Source: JBCBSP01 sp039819095
GTDB lineage: Bacteria; Pseudomonadota; Alphaproteobacteria; Caulobacterales; Maricaulaceae
Assembly: GCA_039819095.1 (NCBI GenBank)
Contig: JBCBSP010000009.1
Span: 1-64,000, forward strand
Length of the DNA stretch: 64,000 nt
Direction: 5' to 3'
Shown here in pieces: positions 9,009 through 16,861 of this stretch; position 1 is the stretch's first letter; each line of letters starts with the position of its first letter. Under the pieces are notes generated by a model, which did no database searches, was not told the DNA's origin, and saw only the letters and a program-made list of their open reading frames with translations. The translations under genes were made by a program, and so were the position numbers.

Positions 9009-10358
9009 TCAGGCCCGCTGGAAGGCGTAGAAGTCTCCGCCAAGGTCGAGAATGCTCGTCAGAGCATCCAGCGCAGCGCGGCTTTCTTCCAGGATATGCG
9101 GATCGCCAAGATCGGCCGGCGCGAGCTGTTCACGGTAGTGAGCTTGCGCCCAGGCGGTGAGCGAGGCGTAAAGCGCATCGTCCAGCCAGACTGACGGGTT
9201 CACAGCCGCGCGTTCAGCCTCGGTCAGCACGACGCGAAGCCTCAGACAGGCCGGTCCGCCGCCATTGCGCATGGACTGGCGCACATCGGCGAACTCAACC
9301 CGGCCGATCGGGCCATTACCGGCGATCATGCGCGCGCAATAGGCCTGCGTCGAAGCGGTCTCCTCGGTTTCGCGCGGCGCCAGAAGGACCAGCCGCCCCT
9401 CGCCCGGCCATTGCAGGAGCTGGGAGTTGAACAGGTAGCTGGTGATGGCGTCACCGATTGGCACTTCGGCCTCCGGCACTTCCACGAAAACCGGCTCGAA
9501 CAGGCCTTCGGCGGCGCGCCGGATGGCGTCAAGCGCGGCGTCCTTGTCCTCAAAGGCGTGCTCATGGAAGAACAGGACCGGGCCGCATCCCACGCACACC
9601 ACATCATTGTGAAAGGCGCCCGCCTCGATGGCGTGGCGCGACTGGCGGATCATCACCGTGCGCGCCGGATCCAGCCCGTGGCTGCGCGCGACCGCCTCGC
9701 AGGCCTCACGCGTCTGTCGCGCCGGGAAGCGGCCGTCATAGGCCTCGAAGGCGCCACGACCATAGACGAGGATCTCAACGCCCGGCTGACCATGACTGGC
9801 GCAGAGCCGGACATGATTGGCCGCGCCTTCATCGGCGAAGGCGGACTGCTGCAGGAGCGGTGCGTGCACCGCGAACCGGTTCTGATCGGGAAACAGGGCG
9901 CGCAACGCGGCTTCAGTCTGCGGACCTTCAATGGAGCGGTGAAACGTCGTTAGAAGATTGGCCGGGGTGAAGTGCAGCCGACCGTCAGAGGTATCCGTGC
10001 TTGGACTGACCGTGGCCGCGTTCGCCGCCCACATCGGTGAGGCCGAACTCATCGCGATGGCCAGCGCGCGACCGTCGCGCCAGGCGTGCTCCCAGACCTC
10101 AACGTCGGAGCCGGAGAAACCCATGGCGCGCAACCCCGCGATCCAGGGGCGCTCCTGAGGCGGCATGACACCCTGAACCAGGCCGGCATCGGCGAGATGT
10201 TTCATCTTCGCCAAACCTTCCAGAACGCCGGCGCGCGGCTCGGAGGTCAGGCCCATATTCTTCGTGCTCGCCAGATTGCCTTCAGCCAACCCGCCATAAT
10301 TATGGGTCGGGCCGATCAGCCCATCGAAATTGGCTTCGATTGCAGGCGGATGGGTCAT
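9009..10358 (-). CDS. astB: N-succinylarginine dihydrolase
   Basis: This enzyme performs the second step of the arginine succinyltransferase pathway, turning N2-succinylarginine into succinylornithine, CO2 and two ammonia. The 449-residue length is close to the 447 of E. coli AstB. Recognisable family blocks include FDGLIGPTHNYGGLAEGN at the start, HNDVVCVGCGPVLFFHEHAF in the middle and the NGGGPACLRLRVVL block near residue 370, with the catalytic cysteine. It starts four bases after the astD stop codon and is the last ast gene of the operon. Confidence 0.96.
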   Translation of the reverse strand: MTHPPAIEANFDGLIGPTHNYGGLAEGNLASTKNMGLTSEPRAGVLEGLAKMKHLADAGLVQGVMPPQERPWIAGLRAMGFSGSDVEVWEHAWRDGRALAIAMSSASPMWAANAATVSPSTDTSDGRLHFTPANLLTTFHRSIEGPQTEAALRALFPDQNRFAVHAPLLQQSAFADEGAANHVRLCASHGQPGVEILVYGRGAFEAYDGRFPARQTREACEAVARSHGLDPARTVMIRQSRHAIEAGAFHNDVVCVGCGPVLFFHEHAFEDKDAALDAIRRAAEGLFEPVFVEVPEAEVPIGDAITSYLFNSQLLQWPGEGRLVLLAPRETEETASTQAYCARMIAGNGPIGRVEFADVRQSMRNGGGPACLRLRVVLTEAERAAVNPSVWLDDALYASLTAWAQAHYREQLAPADLGDPHILEESRAALDALTSILDLGGDFYAFQRA

Positions 10359-10362
10359 AGCC

Positions 10363-11826
10363 TTACAGCCCCTTGATCGGCTGGGAGACGAGGTCAGGCG
10401 CAATCTGGCTGGCGACCGGATAAGCGCAGTAATCGGCCGCATAATAGGCGCTGGGTCTGAGATTGCCCGACTTGCCCGGCCCGCCGAACGGCATGTTGGA
10501 CGCCGCGCCGGCGGTCGGCCGGTTCCAGTTAACGATGCCGGCGCGCGATCGCGCCCAGAACTTGGCCCACAGATCGGGATCATCGCTGACCAGCCCCGCG
10601 GCGAGCCCGTACTGGGTATCGTTCGCGAGCGCGATCGCAGCGTCAAAATCGCTTGCACGGCGCACCTGAAGCAGCGGACCGAAGACTTCCTCATCCGGCG
10701 TTTCCACACCCGTGACGTCGATAATGCCCGGCGTGACGAAGGCGGGACCCGCCTCATGACGCGACGCCTTCAGGAGCGCGCGTCCACCGCGCGCAATCAA
10801 ATCATCCTGCGCGGCGATCACATGGCCGGCGGCGCGTTCGGAAATCAGACTCCCCATGAAGGGCTGCGGATCGGCGTCCCAACGTCCGATGGGCAAGCGA
10901 GCGGCGATATCGACAAGCGCGTCAACAACCGCGTCGCCGGCCCCGCCTTCCGGCACGATCAGCCGGCGCGCGCAGGAGCATCGCTGGCCGGCGCTGATGA
11001 AGGCGGACAGAGCAGCGACGCGGGCTGCGGCGTCGATATCGGCCGCGTCCCAGATCACAAGCGGGTTGTTGCCGCCCATCTCAAGGGCGAGTTGAACGCC
11101 CGTGCGACCGGCGAAGGTCTTGTGAATGAAGGCGCCCGTGGCCCAGGAACCGGTGAACAGCACTCCGTCGAGATCGGGATCGGCGAAGGCGGCCGCGCCG
11201 ACCTCGCGTGCGCCATGAAGCAGATTGACGACGCCGCCGGGCAGGCCGGCATCGACGAGCGCCTGGACCATGGCCGCCGCCACCGCCGGGGTCTGTTCAG
11301 ACGGTTTGAACGCCACGGTATTGCCGGCCAGAAGCGCGGGCGCGATATGGCCGTTGGGAAGATGACCGGGGAAGTTGTACGGCCCGAGAACGAACAGGAC
11401 GCCGAGCGGCTTGTGCGCCAGGCGCGCCGCGCCGAACTCGGTCGATTGGGCCCGCTCCCCAGCCCGCTCAAGCAGCGCGTCGATGGAGATCTTGACCTTG
11501 GCGATCATGGCGCCGGCTTCACCGGTTGTCTCCCAAAGCGGTTTGCCGGTCTCGCGCGCGATCAGCTCGGCGAAGCCTTGCTTGCGTTCGGTCAGGATCT
11601 CGCCATAGCGCTCAAGCAGAGCCCGGCGCTCCTCAAACGGCGTCATCGCCCAGGCCGGCGCAGCGGCGCGCGCAGCGGCGAAGGCCTCGCGCACATCGGA
11701 GTCACTTGCGGTTCGCGTCTGGAACAGAAGCGCCCCGCTGGCGGGTTCGTGAGAGCTGAGCGCCGGGCCGCCGCCCTCGCGCCATGCGCCGTTGATGAAC
11801 TGGCCTGAAGGCGTCTCAACCGTCAT
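10363..11826 (-). CDS. astD: N-succinylglutamate 5-semialdehyde dehydrogenase
   Basis: This NAD-dependent aldehyde dehydrogenase oxidises N-succinylglutamate semialdehyde to N-succinylglutamate, the fourth step of the AST pathway. The 487-residue protein has the ALDH general base in LALEMGGNNPLV and the catalytic cysteine in SAGQRCSCARR, plus the cofactor-loop region FTGSWATG. AstD identity over generic ALDH is supported by LGPYNFPGHLPNGHI and by its place between astA and astB. Its ATG overlaps the astA stop by four bases, so translation is probably coupled. Confidence 0.95.
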   Translation of the reverse strand: MTVETPSGQFINGAWREGGGPALSSHEPASGALLFQTRTASDSDVREAFAAARAAAPAWAMTPFEERRALLERYGEILTERKQGFAELIARETGKPLWETTGEAGAMIAKVKISIDALLERAGERAQSTEFGAARLAHKPLGVLFVLGPYNFPGHLPNGHIAPALLAGNTVAFKPSEQTPAVAAAMVQALVDAGLPGGVVNLLHGAREVGAAAFADPDLDGVLFTGSWATGAFIHKTFAGRTGVQLALEMGGNNPLVIWDAADIDAAARVAALSAFISAGQRCSCARRLIVPEGGAGDAVVDALVDIAARLPIGRWDADPQPFMGSLISERAAGHVIAAQDDLIARGGRALLKASRHEAGPAFVTPGIIDVTGVETPDEEVFGPLLQVRRASDFDAAIALANDTQYGLAAGLVSDDPDLWAKFWARSRAGIVNWNRPTAGAASNMPFGGPGKSGNLRPSAYYAADYCAYPVASQIAPDLVSQPIKGL

Positions 11827-12836
11827 GATTTCACCCAGTAACGCGCCGTATCACCGGCATTCAGATTGAGGACGCGACGCACCTTTTCGTCCGCGCCGCA
11901 GCCACCCTGCCCGATCTGAAGATCAGCGAAGGCGACACGGAAGTCCGGAAGTCGGTTGTTCGAGATAATGGCCTTGTAGGGCGCCGCCGCGCTCAGCTCG
12001 CCGACCGGAGCCAGGTGACTTTCACGCAGCGTGCGCACCTTGTCGGTGCGGCAGGACACCAGCGGACCGCCGTCGAAGATGTCGACATAGCGGTCATACT
12101 CGAAACCTTCCCATTCCAGCAGCTTGTGCGCGCCGACGCCGTGGGGATGCGTCTTACCGACCACATTGCGCGCCGCTTCCGGCAGGAGCTCCAGATAGAT
12201 GGGGTGCACCGGCATCAGATCGAGAATGAACTGATTGTCGGTGGACGCGGAAAGCCGGTCGGCCTCATCAAAACTCATATGGAAGAAGGGTCGCGTCACG
12301 TGCTCGAAAAAGGGCGAGGAGCCGTCGTCCGACACCACGCCGCGAAGCTCTGAGATCAACCGGTCGCCAAACCGTTCGCGCGCCGCAGCGATCAGCAGAT
12401 AGCGCGACTGGGCGATCAAGCGCCCCGCCCCGGTCCCGCGCGCCTTGTCGCGCACGAACAGCGAGCCGACTTCGGTACAGCCGGCGAAATCATTCACCAG
12501 CAGCATGACATTCATATCGAACCGGCGATCAGCCTCTCTGGAGGCCTGGGCCAGCGTCATGATCTTGAAGTCGAAATACGGCTTCTTCACCCCGATCTGG
12601 GCCTTGACCGCAGCGGTGCCCAGTATCTCCCCGCTGTCCTCATCTTCGATCATCAGCTGATAGACCGCATCTCCGGGATCGGTGATCCGGCCCTCAAAGG
12701 CGGCTTCAGACTTGGCCAGCTTTTCGTCCAGCGCCTCAGCGCTCACCGCCAGGCTGGTGAAGCCGGAACCGGCGGCGGAGGCCAGCTCCACAAAAGCATC
12801 ATGATCAGATTGACGAGCGGCGCGTACGACCAGCAT
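11823..12836 (-). CDS. astA: Arginine N-succinyltransferase
   Basis: This enzyme transfers succinyl from succinyl-CoA to the alpha-amino group of arginine, committing it to the AST pathway. The 337-residue protein shows AstA blocks: VRAARQSDHDAFVELA at the N-terminus, FTSLAVSAEAL, the GNAT-like EVGSLFVRDKARGTGAGRL (about 120-140), HPIYLELLPEAARNVVGKTH, and FEYDRYVDIFDGGP. It is a single gene, not the AruF/AruG subunit pair of pseudomonads. It lies 12 bases after the M20 hydrolase gene and overlaps astD by four bases. Confidence 0.95.
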   Translation of the reverse strand: MLVVRAARQSDHDAFVELASAAGSGFTSLAVSAEALDEKLAKSEAAFEGRITDPGDAVYQLMIEDEDSGEILGTAAVKAQIGVKKPYFDFKIMTLAQASREADRRFDMNVMLLVNDFAGCTEVGSLFVRDKARGTGAGRLIAQSRYLLIAAARERFGDRLISELRGVVSDDGSSPFFEHVTRPFFHMSFDEADRLSASTDNQFILDLMPVHPIYLELLPEAARNVVGKTHPHGVGAHKLLEWEGFEYDRYVDIFDGGPLVSCRTDKVRTLRESHLAPVGELSAAAPYKAIISNNRLPDFRVAFADLQIGQGGCGADEKVRRVLNLNAGDTARYWVKS

Positions 12837-12848
12837 GCAAGAGCCTCC

Positions 12849-14105
12849 TTACCCGGCGGCCAGCGCACGGGCGGCGCGTGCGTCGAACTCGCCGCGTGCG
12901 AATTTCATCAACATGACGGCGGATAGCCTGGCGCGCTCAGAAAAGCTGGACAGCTTGGCGATCTCATCATGGGAGTGGATATCCGCGCCGCACACGCCCA
13001 GCGTATCGACATTGGGACACCCGGACGCCCACAGATTGTTGCCCTCGCAAACCCCGCCGGTATCCTTCCAGCGGATATCAAGGCCGATGGCCTGGCCCGC
13101 CGCGCGCGTCCATTCGAACACTTGGGCGTTGGCCGGCGTCATCGGCTTGGGCGGTCGGGTGAAGCCGCCATGCAGATCGGCCGTGATCCCGTCGCGCTGG
13201 TTGACCGCAGCGACCAGCGCCTTGATTTTCCCAAGCGCCCAATCGGCATCGGCTTCGGTTCCGACGCGGACATTGAAACGCGCGACCCCGACGGCGGGAA
13301 CCACGTTGGGCGGCCCGCCGCCCTCAATTTTCGAGACGTTGAAGGTCACCGCCTCGCGCTGACCATTGAGCCGGTCGAGCTGTTCAGCAAAGCCGGCCGC
13401 CGCCACGATGGCGTTGCGCCCGAGATGGTGCTCGCGCCCGGCATGGGCCGCCTTGCCGAGGCAGCGCAGCGAGAAATTGCCCGAGCCCTTGCGGCCGCCG
13501 GCGAGCGAGCCATCGGCCAGCGCCGGTTCATAGGTCATCCCCAGATGCGCCTCCGCGCCAAGCTCGGCCAGGAGCGGCCCGGATCCCAGCGAGCCGATCT
13601 CTTCATCCGGGCTGATCAGGACATCATAACCGACCCGGCCCGCCCACGGGCTGCGCTCAAGCGCCAGAAGCCCATGCAGCATGACCAGCAGCCCGCCCTT
13701 CATATCCGCCACGCCCGGACCGTTGATCGTATCCTCATCGAGCATCCGCCAGTCCTGAAAGCTGTCCTGCTCAGGAAAGACGGTGTCGGAATGGCCGGTC
13801 AGCACGATGCGGATATCCGCCTGTGGGCGCACCTGCAGGTGCATGGCCGGCGTGTACTCCAGCGTCAGCACCTCGCCCTTCGCATCGACGATGGTGGACG
13901 GGGTCAGCTCCGCGGCCCGGATCTCCCCAGGCAGTTCGCTGAAGGCTTCGCTCAGCACTTCGCGCATGCGCTCCAGCCCAGCGGCGTTGCGACTGCCGGA
14001 ATTGATGCGCGACCAGGCCTTGACCGTGTCGATCATGTGATCGGCTCGGCTGTCCACCCAGTCCAGGACGGCGCGTTCTTCAGCGTTCAGAGACAGCGTG
14101 CTCAT
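12849..14105 (-). CDS. M20 family metallo-amidohydrolase (carboxypeptidase G2-like), candidate N-succinylglutamate desuccinylase
   Basis: The 418-residue cytoplasmic protein has the co-catalytic two-metal site of M20 enzymes: His105 (GHSDTVFP), Asp134 (GPGVADMKGG), Glu168/169 (SPDEEIGS), Glu193 (TYEPAL) and a C-terminal His in IHSHDE (375-380). The dimerisation domain lies at about 205-320. It is closest in pattern to carboxypeptidase G2, which splits acyl-glutamate amide bonds. It sits 12 bases before astA and 12 after the upstream gene, inside an ast operon that lacks astE. I infer that it may release succinate from N-succinylglutamate; this is not shown by sequence alone. Other N-acyl amino acids or dipeptides are possible substrates. 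Confidence 0.85.
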   Translation of the reverse strand: MSTLSLNAEERAVLDWVDSRADHMIDTVKAWSRINSGSRNAAGLERMREVLSEAFSELPGEIRAAELTPSTIVDAKGEVLTLEYTPAMHLQVRPQADIRIVLTGHSDTVFPEQDSFQDWRMLDEDTINGPGVADMKGGLLVMLHGLLALERSPWAGRVGYDVLISPDEEIGSLGSGPLLAELGAEAHLGMTYEPALADGSLAGGRKGSGNFSLRCLGKAAHAGREHHLGRNAIVAAAGFAEQLDRLNGQREAVTFNVSKIEGGGPPNVVPAVGVARFNVRVGTEADADWALGKIKALVAAVNQRDGITADLHGGFTRPPKPMTPANAQVFEWTRAAGQAIGLDIRWKDTGGVCEGNNLWASGCPNVDTLGVCGADIHSHDEIAKLSSFSERARLSAVMLMKFARGEFDARAARALAAG

Positions 14106-14117
14106 GAGGAAACCGGA

Positions 14118-15410
14118 TCAGGCCTTCGCCAGCGCCTGTTCGAAATCGAAGATGAGATCATCCGAGTTCTCGATACCGATGGAGACCCGCACCATGCCGG
14201 CGGAGAAACCGAGGCGCTCGCGCAGCTCCGGGTCCACGCCGGAATGGGTCGTCGAGCCAGGATGGCAGATCAGGCTCTCCGTGCCGCCAAGGCTGACCGC
14301 CAGCTTGATGACCTGAAGCGCGTTCAGCATCCGGAATGCGGCGTCCTGACCGCCGGCGACATCAAAGGAGAAGGTCGAGCCATAATACTCGCCGGCCTGG
14401 GCGTGGTGGACTTCATGATCGCGACCGCCCGGCTCCAGGAAACCGAGATAGCGCACCTGCTCCACCTTGGGATGGTCGCGCAGATACTCCGCGACACGGC
14501 GCGCGCCTTCAAAGGCGGCCTCCATGCGCAGTTTGACCGTCTCCAGCGAGCGGGCGAGCATCCAGCAGGTGTTCGGGTCAAGATTCGTGCCGATCGCGGA
14601 ACGCAGCTTGCGCACCGACTTCATGTGAAGGCTGGACCCCAGCGCCGCGCCGCCGATCAGGTCTGAATGACCGCCGATATACTTGGTCAGCGAATAGATG
14701 ACGATGTCGGCGCCATGCTGGAGCGGGGTCTGTCCGATCGGGCCCTGGACCGTGTTGTCCACGACAATGACGGGCCGATAGCCCTGGCGCTGCTCGATCT
14801 CATCGGCCAGGCGCGCCATCAGCTTCAGATCCACGACCTCATTGGTCGGGTTGGTCGGGGTTTCGGTGTAGATGACGCTCAGACGGCCCCGCGCCATGGC
14901 CGTATCGACGCGGGCGCGAATCTCGTCTTCCGGCGCGCTGGCGAAGAAGTCGACCGCCTGGATGCCGTATTGCGGCATGATATTGCGCAGCAGCGTCTCG
15001 GTGCCGCCATAGAGCGGGGTCGATTGCAGGACGACGTCGCCGGCATGGGCGAAGGCCATGAGCACGGTTGAGATCGCGCCCATGCCTGAGGAGAACACAC
15101 AGGCTTCCTCAGCGCCGTCAAACAGGGTCAGACGGTCTTCCAGCACTTCCACATTCGGATTGTTGAAACGCGAATACATCAGGCCCGGCGCAGCCGGATC
15201 GCCATCAACGGCCTTGCCCGCCATCACCCGGAAAAAGGCCGCGCCCTCTTCAGCGCTGGCGAAAGCGAAGGTGGAGGTCTGGAAGATGGGCGGCTTGATG
15301 GAACCTTCCGATAGCTTGGCGTCGAAGCCATAGCTCATCATCAGGGTTTCCGGCGACAGCTCGCGGTCATCGACCCGACGCTTGCGATAAGGGGTTTCCG
15401 GCTTGCTCAT
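14118..15410 (-). CDS. Cystathionine gamma-synthase family PLP enzyme
   Basis: The 430-residue protein is a Cys/Met-metabolism PLP enzyme of fold type I. It has the family features YSRFNNPNVEVLEDRL (about 75-92), SSGMGAISTVL, ETPTNPTNEVVDL and the PLP lysine in YSLTKYIGGHSDLIGG, and ends with SLGGTESLICHPGSTTHS. It is longer than MetB (386 in E. coli). The start at 15410 was preferred over an upstream in-frame start that would add a low-complexity 44 residues. It heads the run with the M20 hydrolase and astADB, with only 12 bases between genes. Its substrate (a sulfur amino acid, or one linked to arginine breakdown) cannot be told. Confidence 0.85.
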   Translation of the reverse strand: MSKPETPYRKRRVDDRELSPETLMMSYGFDAKLSEGSIKPPIFQTSTFAFASAEEGAAFFRVMAGKAVDGDPAAPGLMYSRFNNPNVEVLEDRLTLFDGAEEACVFSSGMGAISTVLMAFAHAGDVVLQSTPLYGGTETLLRNIMPQYGIQAVDFFASAPEDEIRARVDTAMARGRLSVIYTETPTNPTNEVVDLKLMARLADEIEQRQGYRPVIVVDNTVQGPIGQTPLQHGADIVIYSLTKYIGGHSDLIGGAALGSSLHMKSVRKLRSAIGTNLDPNTCWMLARSLETVKLRMEAAFEGARRVAEYLRDHPKVEQVRYLGFLEPGGRDHEVHHAQAGEYYGSTFSFDVAGGQDAAFRMLNALQVIKLAVSLGGTESLICHPGSTTHSGVDPELRERLGFSAGMVRVSIGIENSDDLIFDFEQALAKA

Positions 15411-15540
15411 GGCGGGGTCGGGCTCCGGCTTGGGGACAGGTTCGCGCGAAGCGGATGCGCGCGCGTCATGACCGGTTTCTTGCGCCGGGCCGGCGCGCGG
15501 GTCAACCCAGGCCTCCAAGTGCTGCCGATTGCTGCGACGC

Positions 15541-15574
15541 AAAAGAAAACGGCCCGACGCAGTGCGCCGGGCCG
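15541..15574 (-). terminator. Intrinsic terminator after the OmpA-family gene
   Basis: On the minus strand CGGCCCGGCGC and CGTCGGGCCG form a strong stem with one mismatch, around a short loop, followed by TTTTCTTTT. It lies 28 bases downstream of the OmpA-family stop codon and upstream of the next minus-strand gene, so it isolates the two units. Confidence 0.85.
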
Positions 15575-15602
15575 CTTCCGTTATAGGTGAGGATCGATGC
15601 GC

Positions 15603-16709
15603 TTAGCGCAGATCGATCACCACTTCCGAACGCCGGTTCAGCGGCTCGCGGACACCGTCCGGAGTCTGAACCGCAGTGCGGCTCTCACCGAAGGCTTCCA
15701 GCGAAATCGCCGCGCCGGTCACGCCGAGACGAACCATCTCGTCGCGGACCGCGCGCGCACGGCGCTCAGACAGGCCCACATTGTAGGAGGCCGAACCGGA
15801 GCGGTCCGCGTGGCCGGCGATGTTCACGGCGGAGACGCCGCAACGACGCGCTTCGCTGACCGCACGGGAGATCACGCTGCGAGCCTGATCGGTGAGGTGC
15901 GAACGATCCCACTCGAAGTAGACCACGAAGCCGACATCCTCACACGCCGGCGGAGGCGGCGGCGGAGGCGGAGGAGGCGGGGGCGGCGGAGGCGGAGGAG
16001 GCGGCGGAGGAGGCGGGGGCGGAGGCGGCGGGGGCGGAGGCGCAGCAAACATGTAGCGCAGACCGATCCAGGCCTCGTGACCGCCGGCGCCGTCCTTCGA
16101 CGTCGTCGGGGTGAAGTCCGTGTCGCCGTAACCGAAGTAGCGATACTCGGTGTCAAGCACGAGATTATTGGTCAGATCCCAGGCGATACCCGCCAGGAGC
16201 TGGTAGCCAAGGGCGTTGTCGCTGTCGTTGATGACATTGAAATTGCCCGGGGTCAGCTGAACCGGACCGGAAAAGGACGGAATTGTTCCGACATCCCAGC
16301 CAGCAGCGGAGAAATCAGACTGCACCCAACCAAGACCGGCGCCGACATACGGGCGCCACCAATTACCCTGGTTCCACTCATAAATGCCCGAAAGCATAAG
16401 CGACCAGGCGTGGACGTCCGAATGGCTGTCTTCAAAATTGCCGACAGCGCCGGTGTCGTTATAGCGGTGAGCCAGCTCGCCATCGAGGCGGAAACCATTG
16501 GCCCACTGATAGCCGAGACCAAGCGCTTCGCGCAGATTGCTCTCGCCGTCGATCTGGCCGTTGAGCGCGCCGGAGACGTCTGCTTCACCAGCACCGCCGT
16601 CGCCATAGCCGAGCGCGCCACGTACGTACCAACCTTCATCCGCGGTCGCCATGGACGGCGCGGCGAGGATGGCGCCAACGGCTGCGGCCGTAAGAAGCCG
16701 ATATTTCAT
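15603..16709 (-). CDS. OmpA family outer membrane protein with a 31-proline linker
   Basis: The 368-residue precursor has a signal peptide (1-23, ending MATA). An eight-stranded beta-barrel region (about 24-223) follows, including WYVRGALGYGDGG and the last-strand HEAWIGLRYMF. Next come 31 uninterrupted prolines (224-254) and then an OmpA/MotB-type peptidoglycan-binding domain (about 255-368) with HADRSGSASYNVGLSERRA and a C-terminal NRRSEVVIDLR. It would tie the outer membrane to the cell wall. Two cysteines flank the OmpA domain start. The proline run is far longer than usual and would need elongation factor P for translation. A strong GGAGGGGGAAG ribosome site precedes the ATG. Confidence 0.93.
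   Translation of the reverse strand: MKYRLLTAAAVGAILAAPSMATADEGWYVRGALGYGDGGAGEADVSGALNGQIDGESNLREALGLGYQWANGFRLDGELAHRYNDTGAVGNFEDSHSDVHAWSLMLSGIYEWNQGNWWRPYVGAGLGWVQSDFSAAGWDVGTIPSFSGPVQLTPGNFNVINDSDNALGYQLLAGIAWDLTNNLVLDTEYRYFGYGDTDFTPTTSKDGAGGHEAWIGLRYMFAAPPPPPPPPPPPPPPPPPPPPPPPPPPPPPPPACEDVGFVVYFEWDRSHLTDQARSVISRAVSEARRCGVSAVNIAGHADRSGSASYNVGLSERRARAVRDEMVRLGVTGAAISLEAFGESRTAVQTPDGVREPLNRRSEVVIDLR
15948..16040 (-). repeat. Uninterrupted 31-codon proline tract
   Basis: All 31 codons are proline: by hand count 17 CCG, 11 CCT and 3 CCC on the coding strand. The mixed third bases mean this is not a pure trinucleotide microsatellite, which suggests it is kept by selection rather than made by recent slippage. 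Confidence 0.95.
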
Positions 16710-16721
16710 TCTTCCCCCTCC

Positions 16722-16737
16722 GGACGGGAGACCGTCC
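16722..16737 (-). promoter_or_regulatory. Hairpin next to the ribosome site of the OmpA-family gene
   Basis: On the minus strand GGACGG-TCTC-CCGTCC forms a six-pair stem with a four-base loop directly before the GGAGGGGGAAG ribosome site. Such a leader hairpin could protect the mRNA or change translation of an abundant outer membrane protein. No function is shown. Confidence 0.4.
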
Positions 16738-16861
16738 TTGGTGATTGCGATTCGTTAAGCCTACAAGCAGGCGGAGACAGCCACACAAAGCGGCCCTCTT
16801 CGTATTTGAATACAGCATTTGGGCCGGCTTCACCAGATGCTGCAGCGCAATTTGCACTGCA

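Noticed and set aside
10330..11808. A 492-codon plus-strand frame opposite astD
   Set aside because: Shadow of a clear aldehyde dehydrogenase gene; no domain or ribosome site.
12969..14666. A 565-codon plus-strand frame opposite the M20 gene
   Set aside because: It runs across two real genes and the gap between them, has no recognisable domain, and mirrors their third-position GC.
14118..15410. The PLP enzyme as a missing AstC
   Set aside because: Its motifs are those of the Cys/Met metabolism family, not of class III aminotransferases such as AstC/ArgD.
15948..16040. GGC/GGA-rich plus-strand repeat as a microsatellite or CRISPR-like array
   Set aside because: It is in frame inside a real gene, encodes only proline, has no spacer-repeat structure and mixed codons.
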